Shown: positions 51,407 through 63,439 of the stretch, one piece after another
Numbering within the stretch: the stretch's first letter is position 1
Layout: each line of letters opens with the position of its first letter
Assembly: GCA_033002965.1 (NCBI GenBank)
Contig: JAURVB010013320.1
Location: 43,046 to 107,045, forward strand
DNA from: Piper betle
Taxonomy: Eukaryota; Streptophyta; Magnoliopsida; Piperales; Piperaceae
Length of the DNA stretch: 64,000 bases
Direction of reading: 5' to 3'
The notes under the pieces: generated by a model
What the model saw: the letters and a program-made list of their open reading frames with translations, nothing else
The model's database searches: none
What the model was told of the DNA's origin: nothing
Made by a program: the position numbers and the translations under genes

Positions 51407-52205
51407 TGTCTATAACACTCATTTTTCGGCCCGAGAGCAAACTGAAGTACGATGTCATAATTTGAAAAAACTATTCATTAGATTATTATCGTACAAACTT
51501 TATGAAAACAAATCTCAACCCTCGAGGATTCTTATGATGGGCAACCTTACAGGTTTCATCACATCTGCATGACTAGCATATAAGAACTCTTAAACTTAAG
51601 GATCCTAGCTAATCACCTCTAGTCGCAACAGAGGCAGAACCTCCCTGCGTCTATGAGTGGTGACTTTAAAAATGCTTATAATTACTACTATATAAGAGGT
51701 GCACCCCCGCTACAGTTTTGAGGTTACATGTTGTGACATGAACCTTTTCTTACTACCTAGTTCAAGTGATTCGTTACATTTATTAATTTCTTACAGGCGA
51801 ATGAATGCGAAGAATTTAAACGATGGTCGTGGTTACCTATTTTACATACCTAACATGTACAAAAAAAGTATAAAATAATTAAACACAACATCAGCAGATG
51901 CTAGGGCATCAAACCCTAACACCTGAACTTTACATGGGTCTTCAAGTAGTGTGAATCGCATGTTCCTCCTACTCACGTTTCTTTATCACACACACACACA
52001 CACACATACACAGAGCTACAACATATATGTTTCGTGTACTTGGTAAGCTCCTCATTGTGTTCTGGGACTTTGAGGCTTATACCCTTCAGACGATGGTTAG
52101 AGTGCCCCAAAGTGTGTCTACCTCACAATAATAATGTAATGATATAAAAAACACACGGGCACAACAACAATCAATTAACTTATCCTGAATCATACAAGTT
52201 CATAT
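51407..52205 (-). mobile_element. LTR fragment V2 (reverse)
   Basis: The reverse complement aligns with V1 (about 31228-32031). Shared words include 'ttaattgattgttgttgt', 'cattacattattatt', 'gttagggtttgat' and the end AATG.GTTA. It faces V1, so the two fragments form an inverted pair around the gene island. A CA/TG microsatellite lies near 51985-52005. Confidence 0.68.
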
Positions 52206-52663
52206 AACTTCAGGTTTTATTTCGTGACAGAGGGTAGTTGACTAGGTGATGTCATAGGCATAAGTGATTGGGATTTGAATTTTTTAAAAAAGGGGGAAAT
52301 GATTTGGTGGTTTATGAAATAAATAAATAAATACAACATGGAAAAAAAATTCACAAAATAAGATAAGTCACAGGGTTTAAGGGCGCTTTGACAACATCTT
52401 GGCGTCTGTGGTTTGAATTTGAGTGTCAAATTTAAACTTTGTCTAGGTGTGAGGGCGCTAGCATGATGCCTTTTGCGTCCCGTCCTCATTTGCATTATTT
52501 TAGGTTTTTCCACCGAAAATACGTGAAACAAACAGGACCTCAAAACACGAAAAGTGATTAGACATACGGGGGACTTGGTCCTATGGACTAACTAGACTCT
52601 ACTGGACGTGACTAAACCGAACATAAAAAGGTTACGCACATAGTGTTCAACGAGGGAAACAAA
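52206..52663. other. Unclassified repeat between V2 and Z2
   Basis: It contains, on the reverse strand, the 19-bp word ATGCCTATGACATCACCTA (52243-52261) also present at 8168-8186, with further loose similarity around both. It is probably a fragment of an older LTR family. The right edge with Z2 is uncertain. A 108-codon reverse frame (52217-52543) has no recognisable motif. Confidence 0.4.
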
Positions 52664-52850
52664 GCTGAAGAAGCTAAGACAGGGAAGGATCGAATGTTAG
52701 AGAATTAATATTTATTATATTATATTCTCTACCAGGTTAAGTCTACCCAGTTAAATATTTTATTCTTAACCCGGTTACCCAGTTAAAGGAATAAAATATG
52801 GGTGTTGGTGTGTTTCCACATACCCTAGCCGTCATTTCATTTTATAAAGG

Positions 52851-52860
52851 ACGTCCTCCA
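52851..52860 (+). promoter_or_regulatory. Probable TATA box of Z2 5' LTR
   Basis: TTTATAAAGG sits at the place matching ATTTATAAAG of Z1. The segment is missing from the Z2 3' LTR. Confidence 0.55.
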
Positions 52861-54550
52861 CCCTAGCCTTCATTCGCATTCTCTTCTCCTCTTCCTGACC
52901 GGCGTGTCTTCTTCCTTGCTTAGGTATTCTTTCTATCTCCCTCTTCTTAATTTTCTTGCATACATATTTCAAGTTGATAATAAGCTTTATAATCGTGAGG
53001 ATTAAAGTTTAAAATCAACAAGAAAGAAACTAAACAGAAATTAAAGTTTAATTTGGCTGACGAGTCCCCTGTTTCGGCGAGATGGGTAAGCACAGGCAAG
53101 GTTTCGCCGGGAATCGGTGGCGATGGTCGTTCCGACGTCGGAAGATGATCCTACTCTCTTCGTCGATCAGTGTAGGGTCAATCTCACGTGTGTGGATGTC
53201 GGCCTGGGGTGGTAAATGGCCAAAAACAGAGGATGGCGGCAAAAACAGGGGCGACGGCGGTGGGGGAAGAAATCCGACCGTCCTGGGTGGCGACGGGTTC
53301 CAATATGGCCAGGGAAGGTAGATAGGTGGTCGAGGGTGTCGAGGCGACCACCCAATTGAGGCGGCGACGCTCGCTGGCTGTGGAATTGCCGACGCGAGTG
53401 CTCCACTAGGCAGGCGATGCGGGTGTCGTCGCGGCTGGAAGGCAGCCGGAGTTGGCCGGGGCAACACCGCAATGGCATGGCAAGTCTGGGCTACGACGAT
53501 TGACGACTGCCGGAGACGATTGCCGCGGCGGCTGGAGCGTGCTATCGGGAATAGGGGATGGTCCCGGAGAAGAAGAAAGAAGAAGAAGAAGAAGAAAAAT
53601 TACCTTGGGTGGCAAACTTGTAAATAATGCTTGACTCGACACAGCTCGAGTTAAATAATAATACCAACTCGTAAATAACACCTGACTCGATACCGACTTG
53701 AGTTAAAAATAATTCGAACTCGTAATAAATCTTTAAAAATAATTATTTTAATGGGTTATGGGTTAAAGTTACTAAACTAATTAATTATTGGACGAAGTCG
53801 ACATGGACATAAGTAATAAAAATATGGTAATGATAAACGGTCGATAATTAATCGGCGTAATACAAGCGATTAAATTAAATCGAACGGTTATAAGTGATTA
53901 ATAAAATAAAGATTTTACCTTTACCTTATTAAATTTAATATTAGGTAAATAAAGTGATTATTTTAATAACGAGTAAGTAATGTAGAAAATGAGTTATTAA
54001 ACTATAGTCGGGTAGCAATCACTAGCGTCGAACCTAAAGAGAATAATGAAAATAAATAAAGTTCAAAACTTTATTGAGTCGAATAATTTAAAATAATTGT
54101 ATTAATAATATTTTTGAATAATACAAATTATTTTAAATAATTTAATCGATCAACTTAATTAATTAAATTGCTATAAATAATAGTAGCGATTAAAAATTAT
54201 AATCGTAAACTAAATCATCAAGATCAGGGTTAAGTAATTATCATCGCAAAGGAAAATTAAATACTTGTTGATTAGTAATAATTATTTTATCCATTGTTAA
54301 GTATTAATTATGATTTAGATAATTAATTTAAAATGTGAAGTAGGACTTAAATGATTATGTCACAGGAATAATTAATTATCTCACTAGATTTGTTGATAAT
54401 TTAATATTTAATATTTTTGGAAATGATATATATATTGGATATTTAGTTGCATGCATTCCTACTCGAATAAAATTATACTTATGTATAATTTTATATTCTC
54501 GTTCAGATTAGGATCATTGGTCGCAGCTGCGAGTTCGAAATATCCAGGTC

Positions 54551-54990
54551 CGTATAATCATTTGAAATGTTGTACTTTCCCTTGTTGGCAGCCCTGGTCA
54601 GCCTGAGCCCAGATTCGACCACCATGCACTGTAACGCAATCGGGGTCAAGGAATTGACTCAGTCTGACACGAGGGCCGCACCTTTAAAATTACTATGTGT
54701 GTCCGTATAATTATTTGAAATGTTATATTGTCCGTATAATTATTTGGAATGTTGTATTGTCCGTATAATCATTTGAAATGTTGTACTTTCCCTTGTTGGC
54801 AGCCCTGGTTGGCCTGAGCCCAGATTCGACCACCATGCGCTGTAACGCAATCGGGGTCAAGGAATTGACTCAGTCCGACACGAGGCCGCACCTTTAAAAT
54901 TACTATGTGTGTCCGTACAATTAATTGAATGTTGTATTGTCCATAAATTATTTGGAATGTTATATTGTCCGTATAATTATTTGAAATGTT
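54551..54990 (+). repeat. 211-bp tandem duplication in Z2 5' LTR
   Basis: The segment starting 'cgtataatcatttgaaatg' at 54551 recurs at 54762, including the 'cctgagcccagattcgacc' module shared with Y and Z1. Shorter copies of 'ccgtataattatttgaaatg' surround both units. Z1 and Y1 have a single copy of the module. Confidence 0.85.
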
Positions 54991-55056
54991 ATATTTTCTC
55001 AAACTGGTATAACTATATGAAGTGTTGTATTTTCCCAAATTAGTAGCCTTTGTCGG

Positions 55057-55115
55057 CACTAATCTCAGAATGAGCTAGGAGACGATTTTTAATCTCATAA
55101 TGAACTGGGAGACCA
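55057..55115. repeat. Left end of the Z2 minisatellite, cut by W2
   Basis: Two to three units of the 'aatctcagaatgagctggga' repeat lie here. The last five bases, GACCA (55111-55115), are the left TSD of W2; the array continues at 58270. Confidence 0.85.
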
Positions 55116-58100
55116 TGTAAAACCCACGATTCGAGTTAGGGTTTTATATTCAGAACCGGTCGGGTCGACCGTTATTTTTTCGAGTTGAGTCAGTTTCAGG
55201 ACACGTGTACCGAGCCGATGTCAGTCGCGTGTATGAGCTATGAGGGTCATGCGTACCCAAGTATATGATGATAACGTCATGAACACAGCAGAACAGAATG
55301 AGTTATCAGATATATGAGAGTATGCCAGTCATTTTTTTTATTTTTATATATAGTGGATCGTAGAATTAGTTTTAGGCCGTTTACCGCGTTAGGACGCGTT
55401 ACGGGCATTTTGGGTGGGTTGATAGTTTTAGAGCATATCATTATGATGTTTTGGTGTTATTTGATTTTACAGGATTTTTCCCGATTTTTATGGATTTTTT
55501 AGGATTTAATACGACTTAGTTATTATACTTGACTCGAGCCGGAGACGAGTCAAGTCTTATTTACGAAATTGCCACCCAACCCTTTCTTCTCCACCCCCGA
55601 CCTTTTCTCCCCCACGCCCAAACCCTAACCATCGCGCCGCCCCTGTTCGCGCGCCACCGCCGCCACGGCCGACGCCGCCTGGCCGCCGTTCGACGCCGCC
55701 CAGCCCAGCCACGGCGTCGCCATGCTGCCCCGACCAGGTCCGGCCCCAATCGGGCCGCCGTGACGCCGGAATCGCCGTGCGTAGCGCCGCGGCTAAGTTT
55801 TGGTCGCGTCGTCGATTTCGCCGCCGGCGACCGTCGCCGCCACGATCAGGTGGTCGCCTCAGCACCAGCGACCACCCAGTGACCCTCCCCGACCGGAACG
55901 GAGGCCAGCGCCGCCCATCCCGGCCGGATCTCCACACCACCACGACCGGCCTCTGTTTTATGCATTTTCCGGCGAGCCGCCACCTCCGTTGGCCTCATCG
56001 ACCTTGTAGATGAGTCGGGCTCGCCGAGCCGGTTCCAATGGTACCCTACATGACCCCTATCCAGCTAGTAGATACCACCGGCAATTGTCGCCGGAAAACC
56101 ACCGGAAGTCGCCGGAAAACCGCCAGCAGCTGCCGGAAAACCGCCGGAAAATTGGAATTTCTGGAATTCGCCGGAATTCACCGGATCTTCCGTGGGGCTC
56201 ACCCGGTGGAGCCCGATCGAGCTTCGGACGCCGATGAGCGCCGAATTTGAGCTCCGAGACGCGCGACGGAACCCTAGCCGTCGCCGATTGCCGACGACGT
56301 GAGGTATAATTACCTCCGATTTGATTATTTAAAATTGATGATAATTGTTAGCATAGCGTGCTAGGGTTGATTAATTATCATGATTAATGTCTTGACCATG
56401 AATAAAGTAAAGATGTGCATGATGAGATTGTTAGTGAATGAATAGTAAGTGATCTAATGAGGTAGATCGAGTTGAGCATGCTAATCGAGTAATGTAACTT
56501 AGGAAAATACAATAAAATTGGTAGGAATAGGATGGGTAGAATTATTTTCATATTTATGATTATTGATGTGATTAATGTTTAATGATGGATGAAACGATGA
56601 GTTGCATGATGAGATTAAGTGTGAGTGAAGAGTAAGTGATCTAATGAAGTAGATCAGGTCAGAGCATGATAAGTGACCACGACATAAGTTACAGACACGT
56701 AATAAAATTAGTATGAATAGGATGAGCTCGGATTAATTAATTTTTATGATTTTCTGATTGTTATGTTGATGGATGCTTGCATTGTGATTGTGATGTTATT
56801 GAGTTTGATGCATCATTTAGTTAGCGGGCGTTAGTATTTAGTTTTGATGTGTAGGTACGGAGTAGGAGCTCGCCGCCTAGGCGCGATGACACGCTTGGAG
56901 CTTCTACCAGGTCCGTTTAGGACTCGTCTGTTTTAATCTTTTCTATTGTATGTTTGATTTATTGTCTGCAGGACGGGTTAAGTGGCGTTTTATCGGATCC
57001 CACTTAACTCGGGCCATTTAATCGAACATTTTCCGGATTAATAACCCCTCGAGGATGAGATCCCTCGAGGTTGATTTCGAAAACAAGATCCACCAAAAGT
57101 TGCCTTCGGGCCTATTATGTAACTCCCTACCCAAGCCTATATATATATAGTTTTCGTGTTTCTGTGAGACGAGAGATGGAGAAATCGACTGCACGTACCA
57201 TGCAGAGGATGCCGTGACAGTCAAAGCGGGCTCTGGATTAGTGCCAGCGGACTGTTCCATTCCCGAGGGATCCTGATAACTCCGCGTTTGAGTTCCTCAC
57301 ACCCGGAGAACGTGGAGGTTTACGGGTACTGTTTAGTACAGCGCATGTCCGGACTTGTGGTTCAAAGGGTACTAAAGGCGACTGCCTGAGAGTACTCGGC
57401 CTTCGTGCTCAAGGCCAGGAGAAATATGGAGGTAAGGAGAGGGCTTAGGATAAAGTTTCACGAGAAGTACTGAAAAAGAAGTGCCGAGAGCGGCATAGTA
57501 CCAGCAGCAGTAAGTTCGGGATGCTACCGGGTCTGCAGCCCAGTGGCTCCTCAGTAGTGCCCTTCAGAGTGTTCACGTGGAGTATGATGTTTTCTTTCAT
57601 ATGAGAGTTTGCTCTCATAGCCAGCTTGTTATAGTTATTTTATTTTCCGGACCAGTAACACTTGTTACTGACGTGTTTTTATACTATATGTAGGTAATAA
57701 TCACGAGTTGGAGGAGCCAGCTTGGACGGAGGAGCAATGAGGTCTTGTACACACACACATGTTAGATTTCTGAATGTTTAATTTTGTGTTATTATGTTAT
57801 TATATTGTGAATGACATGTTCAAATGCATGAGACATGATAGAATGTGAAATGATCAGAGTAGCGCAGCAAAAGTGTGATGGGTTAGGACCCAAAGTTCAG
57901 AGAATGATGAATATAATAATAGATTAGAAGTATGTGTGAATGCTATCGTTGCTATACGTATATATGTTTGAATATACGATTTTGACAGGGTGGCCCCTAA
58001 TTGCATTTTTAGGGGAAATTCTGTCCCTTTCATTTTATAATTTTTACAAATTTTGATTGTAATTGTGTTGGTGTGAAATTTAGGTTGCATGTCATCCATG

Positions 58101-58269
58101 TAGTATCATGTTAGGGTTTTATGAATTTATCCATGCATGACAAGTCGTATTTACATCTTAAGACGCCGAGATTGGATCCGTATGAGTTAGGTTCGGGTTA
58201 GCCAACCTAACCGGGGCTGGTAACATGCCGGTTCGGTTCACGAGTGTGAACCGGATTTGGGGTGTTACA
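55116..58269 (+). mobile_element. Solo LTR W2
   Basis: This 3154-bp LTR starts TGTAAAACCC and ends GGGTGTTACA, with a perfect TSD GACCA (55111-55115 and 58270-58274). It is inserted in the Z2 tandem array. It is collinear with reverse copy W1. The GC-rich block spans about 55560-56290 and contains 'gccggaaaaccgcc' tandem words. No internal region and no supportable gene. Confidence 0.93.
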
Positions 58270-59060
58270 GACCATGACTAATCTCAAAATGAATTGGGAG
58301 ACCTCCTAATTTCAGAATGAGCTCGGAGACGTTTTCTAATCTCAGAATGAGCTGGGAGATAATTACTAATTTTAGAATGAACTAGGACACCAGGACTAAT
58401 CTCAAAATGAATTGGGAGACCACCTAATCCCAAAATGAGCTGGGAGACAATTTTCTAATCTCAGTATGAGCTGGGAGACCATGACTAACTTCAAAATGAA
58501 TTGGGGGACTACCTAATCTCAAAATGAGTTGGGAGACAAATTTCTAATCTCAGAATGAACTGGGAGACCATGATTAACCTCAATATAAATTGGGGGACCA
58601 CCTATTCTCAGAATGAGCTGGGAGACAATTTTCTAATCTTAGTATGAATTGGGAGACTATGACCAACCTCAAAATTAATTGGGGGACCACCTAATCTCAG
58701 AATGAGCAGGGAGACAAATTTCTAATCTCAGAATGAACTGGGAGACCATGACTAACCTCAAAATGAATTGGGGAACCGCCTAATCTCAGAATGAGCTGGG
58801 AAACAATGTTTTAATCTCAGAATGAACTAGGAGACCATGACTAACCTCAAAATGAATTGGGGAAAATGAATTGGGAGACCACCTTATCTCAGAATGAGCT
58901 GGGAGACGATTTCTAATCTCAGAATGAACTGGGAGACCATGACTAATCTGAAAATGACTTGGGAGACCACCTAATCTCAAAATGAGCTGGGAGACATTTT
59001 CTAATCTCAGAATGACCTTATAGGCAGATTACTAATCTCAGAATGACCCGAGGGATAATT
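58270..59060. repeat. Minisatellite array in Z2 5' LTR, about 90-bp higher-order unit
   Basis: Units of about 30 bp follow 'ctaatctcagaatgagctgg' plus 'gagacca'. Three variant subunits form a unit of about 90 bp, judged from the spacing of 'gaccatgact' words (near 58478, 58570, 58743 and 58833). The array occupies the same LTR position as the unrelated arrays of Z1 and Y1. Confidence 0.9.
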
Positions 59061-59456
59061 ACTCTTTACTTTTGTAATAATAATAATAATAATGAGTGAA
59101 ATTATAATAGGGATTATATTGCCTTGTTTCATTTAATTATGCGGCTTAGTGGTTTTATCACTAACGCAGAATTGCCTCCGCAGGTGAGCAGCTTTGGGAC
59201 TAAAGAATAGAAGTGTAGTTGGTAGTTCTTTTACCAACCCAGGTATGGTGAATCGATAATAAAGTTGGCTATGGGAAACGATCCGAGACTGTAGCACAGT
59301 TATTTTATATTTTAGAGAACAAGATTTATTGTTATGATTCATATTATATGTTGCAAGACATATTTGTTGTATTTCAATTCATGTTCTACATTGTTATATG
59401 TACATTACCTATATTTTTAAGTAACACCCAGTCCGGTTTGGACGGGTCGTTACAGG

Positions 59457-59469
59457 TGGTATCAGAGCC
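59457..59469 (+). other. Primer-binding site of Z2
   Basis: TGGTATCAGAGCC begins two bases after the 5' LTR end, the initiator tRNA-Met type PBS, identical to that of Y1. Confidence 0.9.
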
Positions 59470-59587
59470 ATGTTTCCCACAAGTTCACATTTTATGACTC
59501 AAGTTCCTTGTTGAAAAGTCCAATAATTATCTTTTCCCATTGTGTTGTGTTATTAATTAACAAATGTATTCGCTAATAAACCTAAGT

Positions 59588-61819
59588 CATCAAGTGAGAT
59601 TGGCAACATGCATGCTTCAAGAGGAAGCATCTTACTGGAGGAAATCCATGGAGAAAACAACTTTCCATCGACGTGAGATTTCCTCCATCGCGTGGGTGGA
59701 ATTTGTGGCAGCTTTCAATGGACAATATTTTTCCAGAGCCCGTTGTCCAGAAGAAAGCACTGGCATTCACTAATTTGGTTCGGGGGAGGATTCAGTCCAG
59801 GAATATGTGTATTCCCAGACGAACTTCCAGGGTTACCTCCTAAGCGGGCAGTGGAGGTTGCCATTGACCTAGCACATGGAATGACACCAATTGTTAAAGC
59901 ACCAGTCTTGACACTGCCAAATGGTAATGAAGGATTCTTAGTCTTCAACGATGCGTCTTTGTTGGGTTTAGGATGTGTCCTTATGTAAGAAGGTAAGGTG
60001 GTGGCCTATGCCTCTTGTCAATTGAAGATTCATGAGCAAAATTATGCAGCCCATGACTTGGAACTAGCAGTAGTGATTTTTGCCTTGAAGATTTGGAGAC
60101 ACTACTTGTATGGAGCCCAATTCGAAGTCTTCACTGACCACCAGAGTTTGGAGTATATCTTCACCTAGAATGACCTTAACCTTTGACAGGGGTGGTGGAT
60201 AGAATATTTGAAGGACTACGACTTCCAAATCTTATACCATCCACGGAAAGCAAATGTGGTTGCCGACGTGTTGAGTCGGAAGGGTAAAGGGGACAAAAGT
60301 CAGCAGCTAGCTAGACTTTTGGCCATGTCAGTAGAAGTAGTAGCTATCAACCCAGTGGAGCAACTAATAGGCTTACATGCAAATTTGGTTGTTTCCAATG
60401 ATTTAGTTGATCGTGTGAAGCTAGCACAAATGGGTGATGAGGAGCTGAATAAAATGTTGGACAAGATTCCTGACATTGTAGCTGATTAAAATAGTGTGAT
60501 CAGATTTAGAGGAAGGTTGTGTGTACCCAAGGATAATGCACTGAGGCGGAATACCTTGGAGGAGGCTCTTCACTCAACGTTCTCAATACACCCTGGAGTT
60601 ACTAAAATATATCAGGATTTAAAGCAAACCTACTGGTGGATTGGGATGAAGAGGGATGTAGTGGATTTTGTTTCTAAGTGTCAGACTTGCCAACAGATCA
60701 AAGCCCAACATCAACTACCTGGAGGGCTATTGCAACCTTTAGAAATACCATCGTGGAAATGGGAGTGTGTCAAATGCGATTTTATTCAAAGCTCCCGAGA
60801 ACTCAACAGAAGCATGACTCCATATGGGTAGTTGTGGATCGACTAACTAAGGTAGCTCACTTCATCCCCACGAAATCAATGAGAACAGCGGAATACCTGG
60901 CAGGATTATCTGTTGACAACATTGTCAAAATGCATGGGATTCCAAAGGAGATAGTCTCCGATCGCGATCCCCTATTCACCTCACATTTTTGGGAAGTTTT
61001 CCAAAAAGCCATGGGAACTCAAATTAAGTTGAGTATAGCATATCATCCCCAAACTGATGGTCAAAGTGAGAGAACCATTCAAACTTTGGAAGATTTGTTA
61101 AAAGCTTGCATTCTTGACTGGGGAGGTGCTGGGAGAAACACTTAGTCTTAGCTGAATTCACCTACATTAACTCTTACCAAGCCAGTATATAGATGGCACC
61201 ATTTGAAGCCTTATATGGTAGGCCCTGCAGATCTCTATCGTGCTGGCTGGAGTCGACCAAGGTAGTTATAGTCGGGCCAGAGATGGTGAGAGAAACAACT
61301 AAAAAGGTGAAACTCATTCAGCAAAAACTTAAGGCAGCTTAGGATCAACAAAAAAGTTATGTTGATACTCGAAGGAAGGACCTAGAGTTCCAAGTTGGGG
61401 AGTTTGTGTCCCTAAAGACATCTCCTACGAAGGGAGTGATCAGATTTAAAATATCAGGGAAGTTGAAGCCAAGATTCATAGGACCATTTCCAATCCTAGA
61501 TCGAGTTGGGAATTGTGCATATAGATTAGCAATGCCACCAAGCCTAGTTGGAGTACACAATGTTTTCCATGTGTCAATACTAAAGAACTACGTACGGAAT
61601 GAGGATCATATCATCACCAATTTTGAAGACTTAGAGCTACAATTAAATTTAACCTATGAGGAAAAGCCGATCCGCATCTTGGTAAGAGAAATAAGGACAC
61701 TCAGGAACAAGGAAATTCCTTTTGTAAAAGTATTGTGGAAAAATCAGGGGTCAGAAGAAGCTACATGGGAGACTGAACAAGAAATAGCAAGGAAATACCC
61801 TAGCCTGTTTGTGGCATAA
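59588..61819 (+). pseudogene. Internally deleted gag-pol of Z2
   Basis: A gag fragment (EEASYWRKSMEKTTF, about 59620) runs to about 59800 and then jumps to the RT-upstream linker (DELPGLPPKRAVEV, about 59820), losing the zinc knuckle and protease. A second jump at AP (about 59901) passes straight to the RNase H start (LPNGNEGFLVFNDAS), removing the whole reverse transcriptase. RNase H carries several stops. Integrase (CQTC, VSDRDPLF, SERTIQTLEDLL) has a frameshift near 60790 and another near 61130. The C-terminal chromodomain-like region is open from 61406 to 61819 and ends EIARKYPSLFVA. The element cannot make its own RT. Confidence 0.9.
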
Positions 61820-61924
61820 GAGTTTTATAATTGTAGCGGCATGAACTGATCCCGAAGAAATAAATAAAGTTAATCATACTTATTCTATTGCTTGTTATGA
61901 TATTTCAGGGATGAAATATTTCCA

Positions 61925-61936
61925 AGTTGGGGAGAT
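61925..61936 (+). other. Polypurine tract of Z2
   Basis: AGTTGGGGAGAT precedes the 3' LTR start TGTAAAGACC at 61937. Y1 has the similar AGTTGGTGGGAT. Confidence 0.8.
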
Positions 61937-63439
61937 TGTAAAGACCATTGAAGAAACTTTAATTGTTTAGTTGCCTGAAGAAGCTAAGGCTAGGGCAACT
62001 CATACATACCGACGAGTTCCCTGTTTCAGCGAGATGGGTAAGCATAGGCGAGGTTTCACCGGGAATCAGTGGCGATGGTCATTCCGAAGTTAGAAATGAT
62101 CCTACTCTCTTCGTCGATCAGTGTAGGGTCAATCTCATGTGTGTGGATGTCGGCCTAGGGTCGTAAATGGCCAAAAACAGAGGATGGTGGCGAAAACAGG
62201 GGCGCTGGCGGTGGGGGAAGAAATTCGGTCGTCCTAGGTGGCGATGGGTTCCAATATGGCCGGGGAAGGTAGATAGGTGGTCTAGGGTGTCGAGGTGACC
62301 ACCCAATTGAGGCGGCGACGCTCGCCAGCAATGGAATCCCCGATGCGAGCGCGCAACTAGGTAGGCGATGCGGGCGTCGCCGCGGCTGGAAGGTGGCCGG
62401 AGTTGGCCGGGGCGACACCTCAATAGCATGGCAAGTTTGGGCTGCGACGGTGGACGGCTGCCGGAGACGATTGCCAACGGCGGTTGGAGGGCGGCTGCAG
62501 TTGGGAATAGGGAATGGCGCCGAGGAAGAAGAAGAAGAAGAAAATTACCTTAGGTGGCAAACTTGTAAATAATAATACCAACTCGTAAATAACATCTAAC
62601 TCGATACCGACTCGAGTAAAAAGTAATTCGAACTCGTAATAAATCATAAAAAATAATTATTTTAATGGGTTGTGGGTTAAAGTAACTAAACTAATTAATT
62701 ATTGGACGAAGTCGTCATTGACATAAGTAATAAAAATATAGTAATGATAAACTGTTGATAATTAATCGGCGTAATAAAAGCGATTAAATTAAATCGGACG
62801 GTTATAAGTGATTAATAAAATAACGATTTTACCTTTACGTTGTTAAATTTATTATTAGGTAAATAAAATGATTATTTTAATAACGAGTAAGTAATGTGGA
62901 AAATGTGTTATTAAACTATATAGCAATCACTAGGGCCGAACCTAAAGAGAATAATGAAAATAAATAAAATTCGAAACTTTATTGAGTCAAAAATTTTAAA
63001 ATAATTGTATTAATAATATTTTGAATAATAAAAATTATTTTAAATAATTTAATTGATCAAATTAATTAATTAAATTGCTATAAATAATATTAGCGATTAA
63101 AAATTATAACCGTAAACTAAATCATCAAGATCGGGTTTATGTAATTATCATCGCAAAGGAAAATTAAATATTTGTTGATTTGTAATAATTATTTTATCCA
63201 TTGTTAAGTATTAATTATGATTTAAATAATTAATTTAAAATGTGAAGTAGGACTTAAATGATTATATCACGGGAATAATTAATTATCTTACTAGATTTGT
63301 TGATAATTTAATATTTAATATTTTTGGAAATGATACATATATTAGATATTTAGTTGCATGCATTCCTACTCGAATAAAATTATACTTATGTATAATTTTA
63401 TATTCTCGTTCAAATTAGGATCATTAGTCGCAGCTGCGA
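61937..63439 (+). repeat. 3' LTR of Z2, promoter-deleted and interrupted
   Basis: It starts TGTAAAGACCATTG, but after about 70 bp it joins sequence matching 5' LTR position about 53055. The TATA box and the donor-like site are therefore absent. It then follows the 5' LTR through the GC-rich block and hairpin (63376-63399) to the point 'cgcagctgcga', where Y3 begins. Open frames at 62118-62553 are in the GC-rich block and are not genes. Confidence 0.85.

Larger units (their letters stand above)
52664..59454 (+). repeat. 5' LTR of Z2, interrupted by W2
   Basis: Without W2 it is about 3.6 kb. It carries the same modules as Z1: TATA region (52851), donor-like site (52924), GC-rich block (about 53050-53600), hairpin (54469-54492), acceptor-like site ending at 54506 and a tandem array, but the array sequence differs from that of Z1. 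It ends GGTCGTTACA directly before the PBS. Confidence 0.82.
52664..63439 (+). mobile_element. Ty3/gypsy element Z2 (Tekay/Del-like chromovirus), deleted
   Basis: Order: 5' LTR to 59454 (split by W2), PBS, deleted gag-pol, purine tract and 3' LTR from 61937, interrupted at 63440 by Y3. The left edge is uncertain because homology to Z1 starts only at about 52677. The internal region is about 2.5 kb instead of about 5 kb in Y1. The remainder of the 3' LTR, if present, lies beyond the window. Confidence 0.85.
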
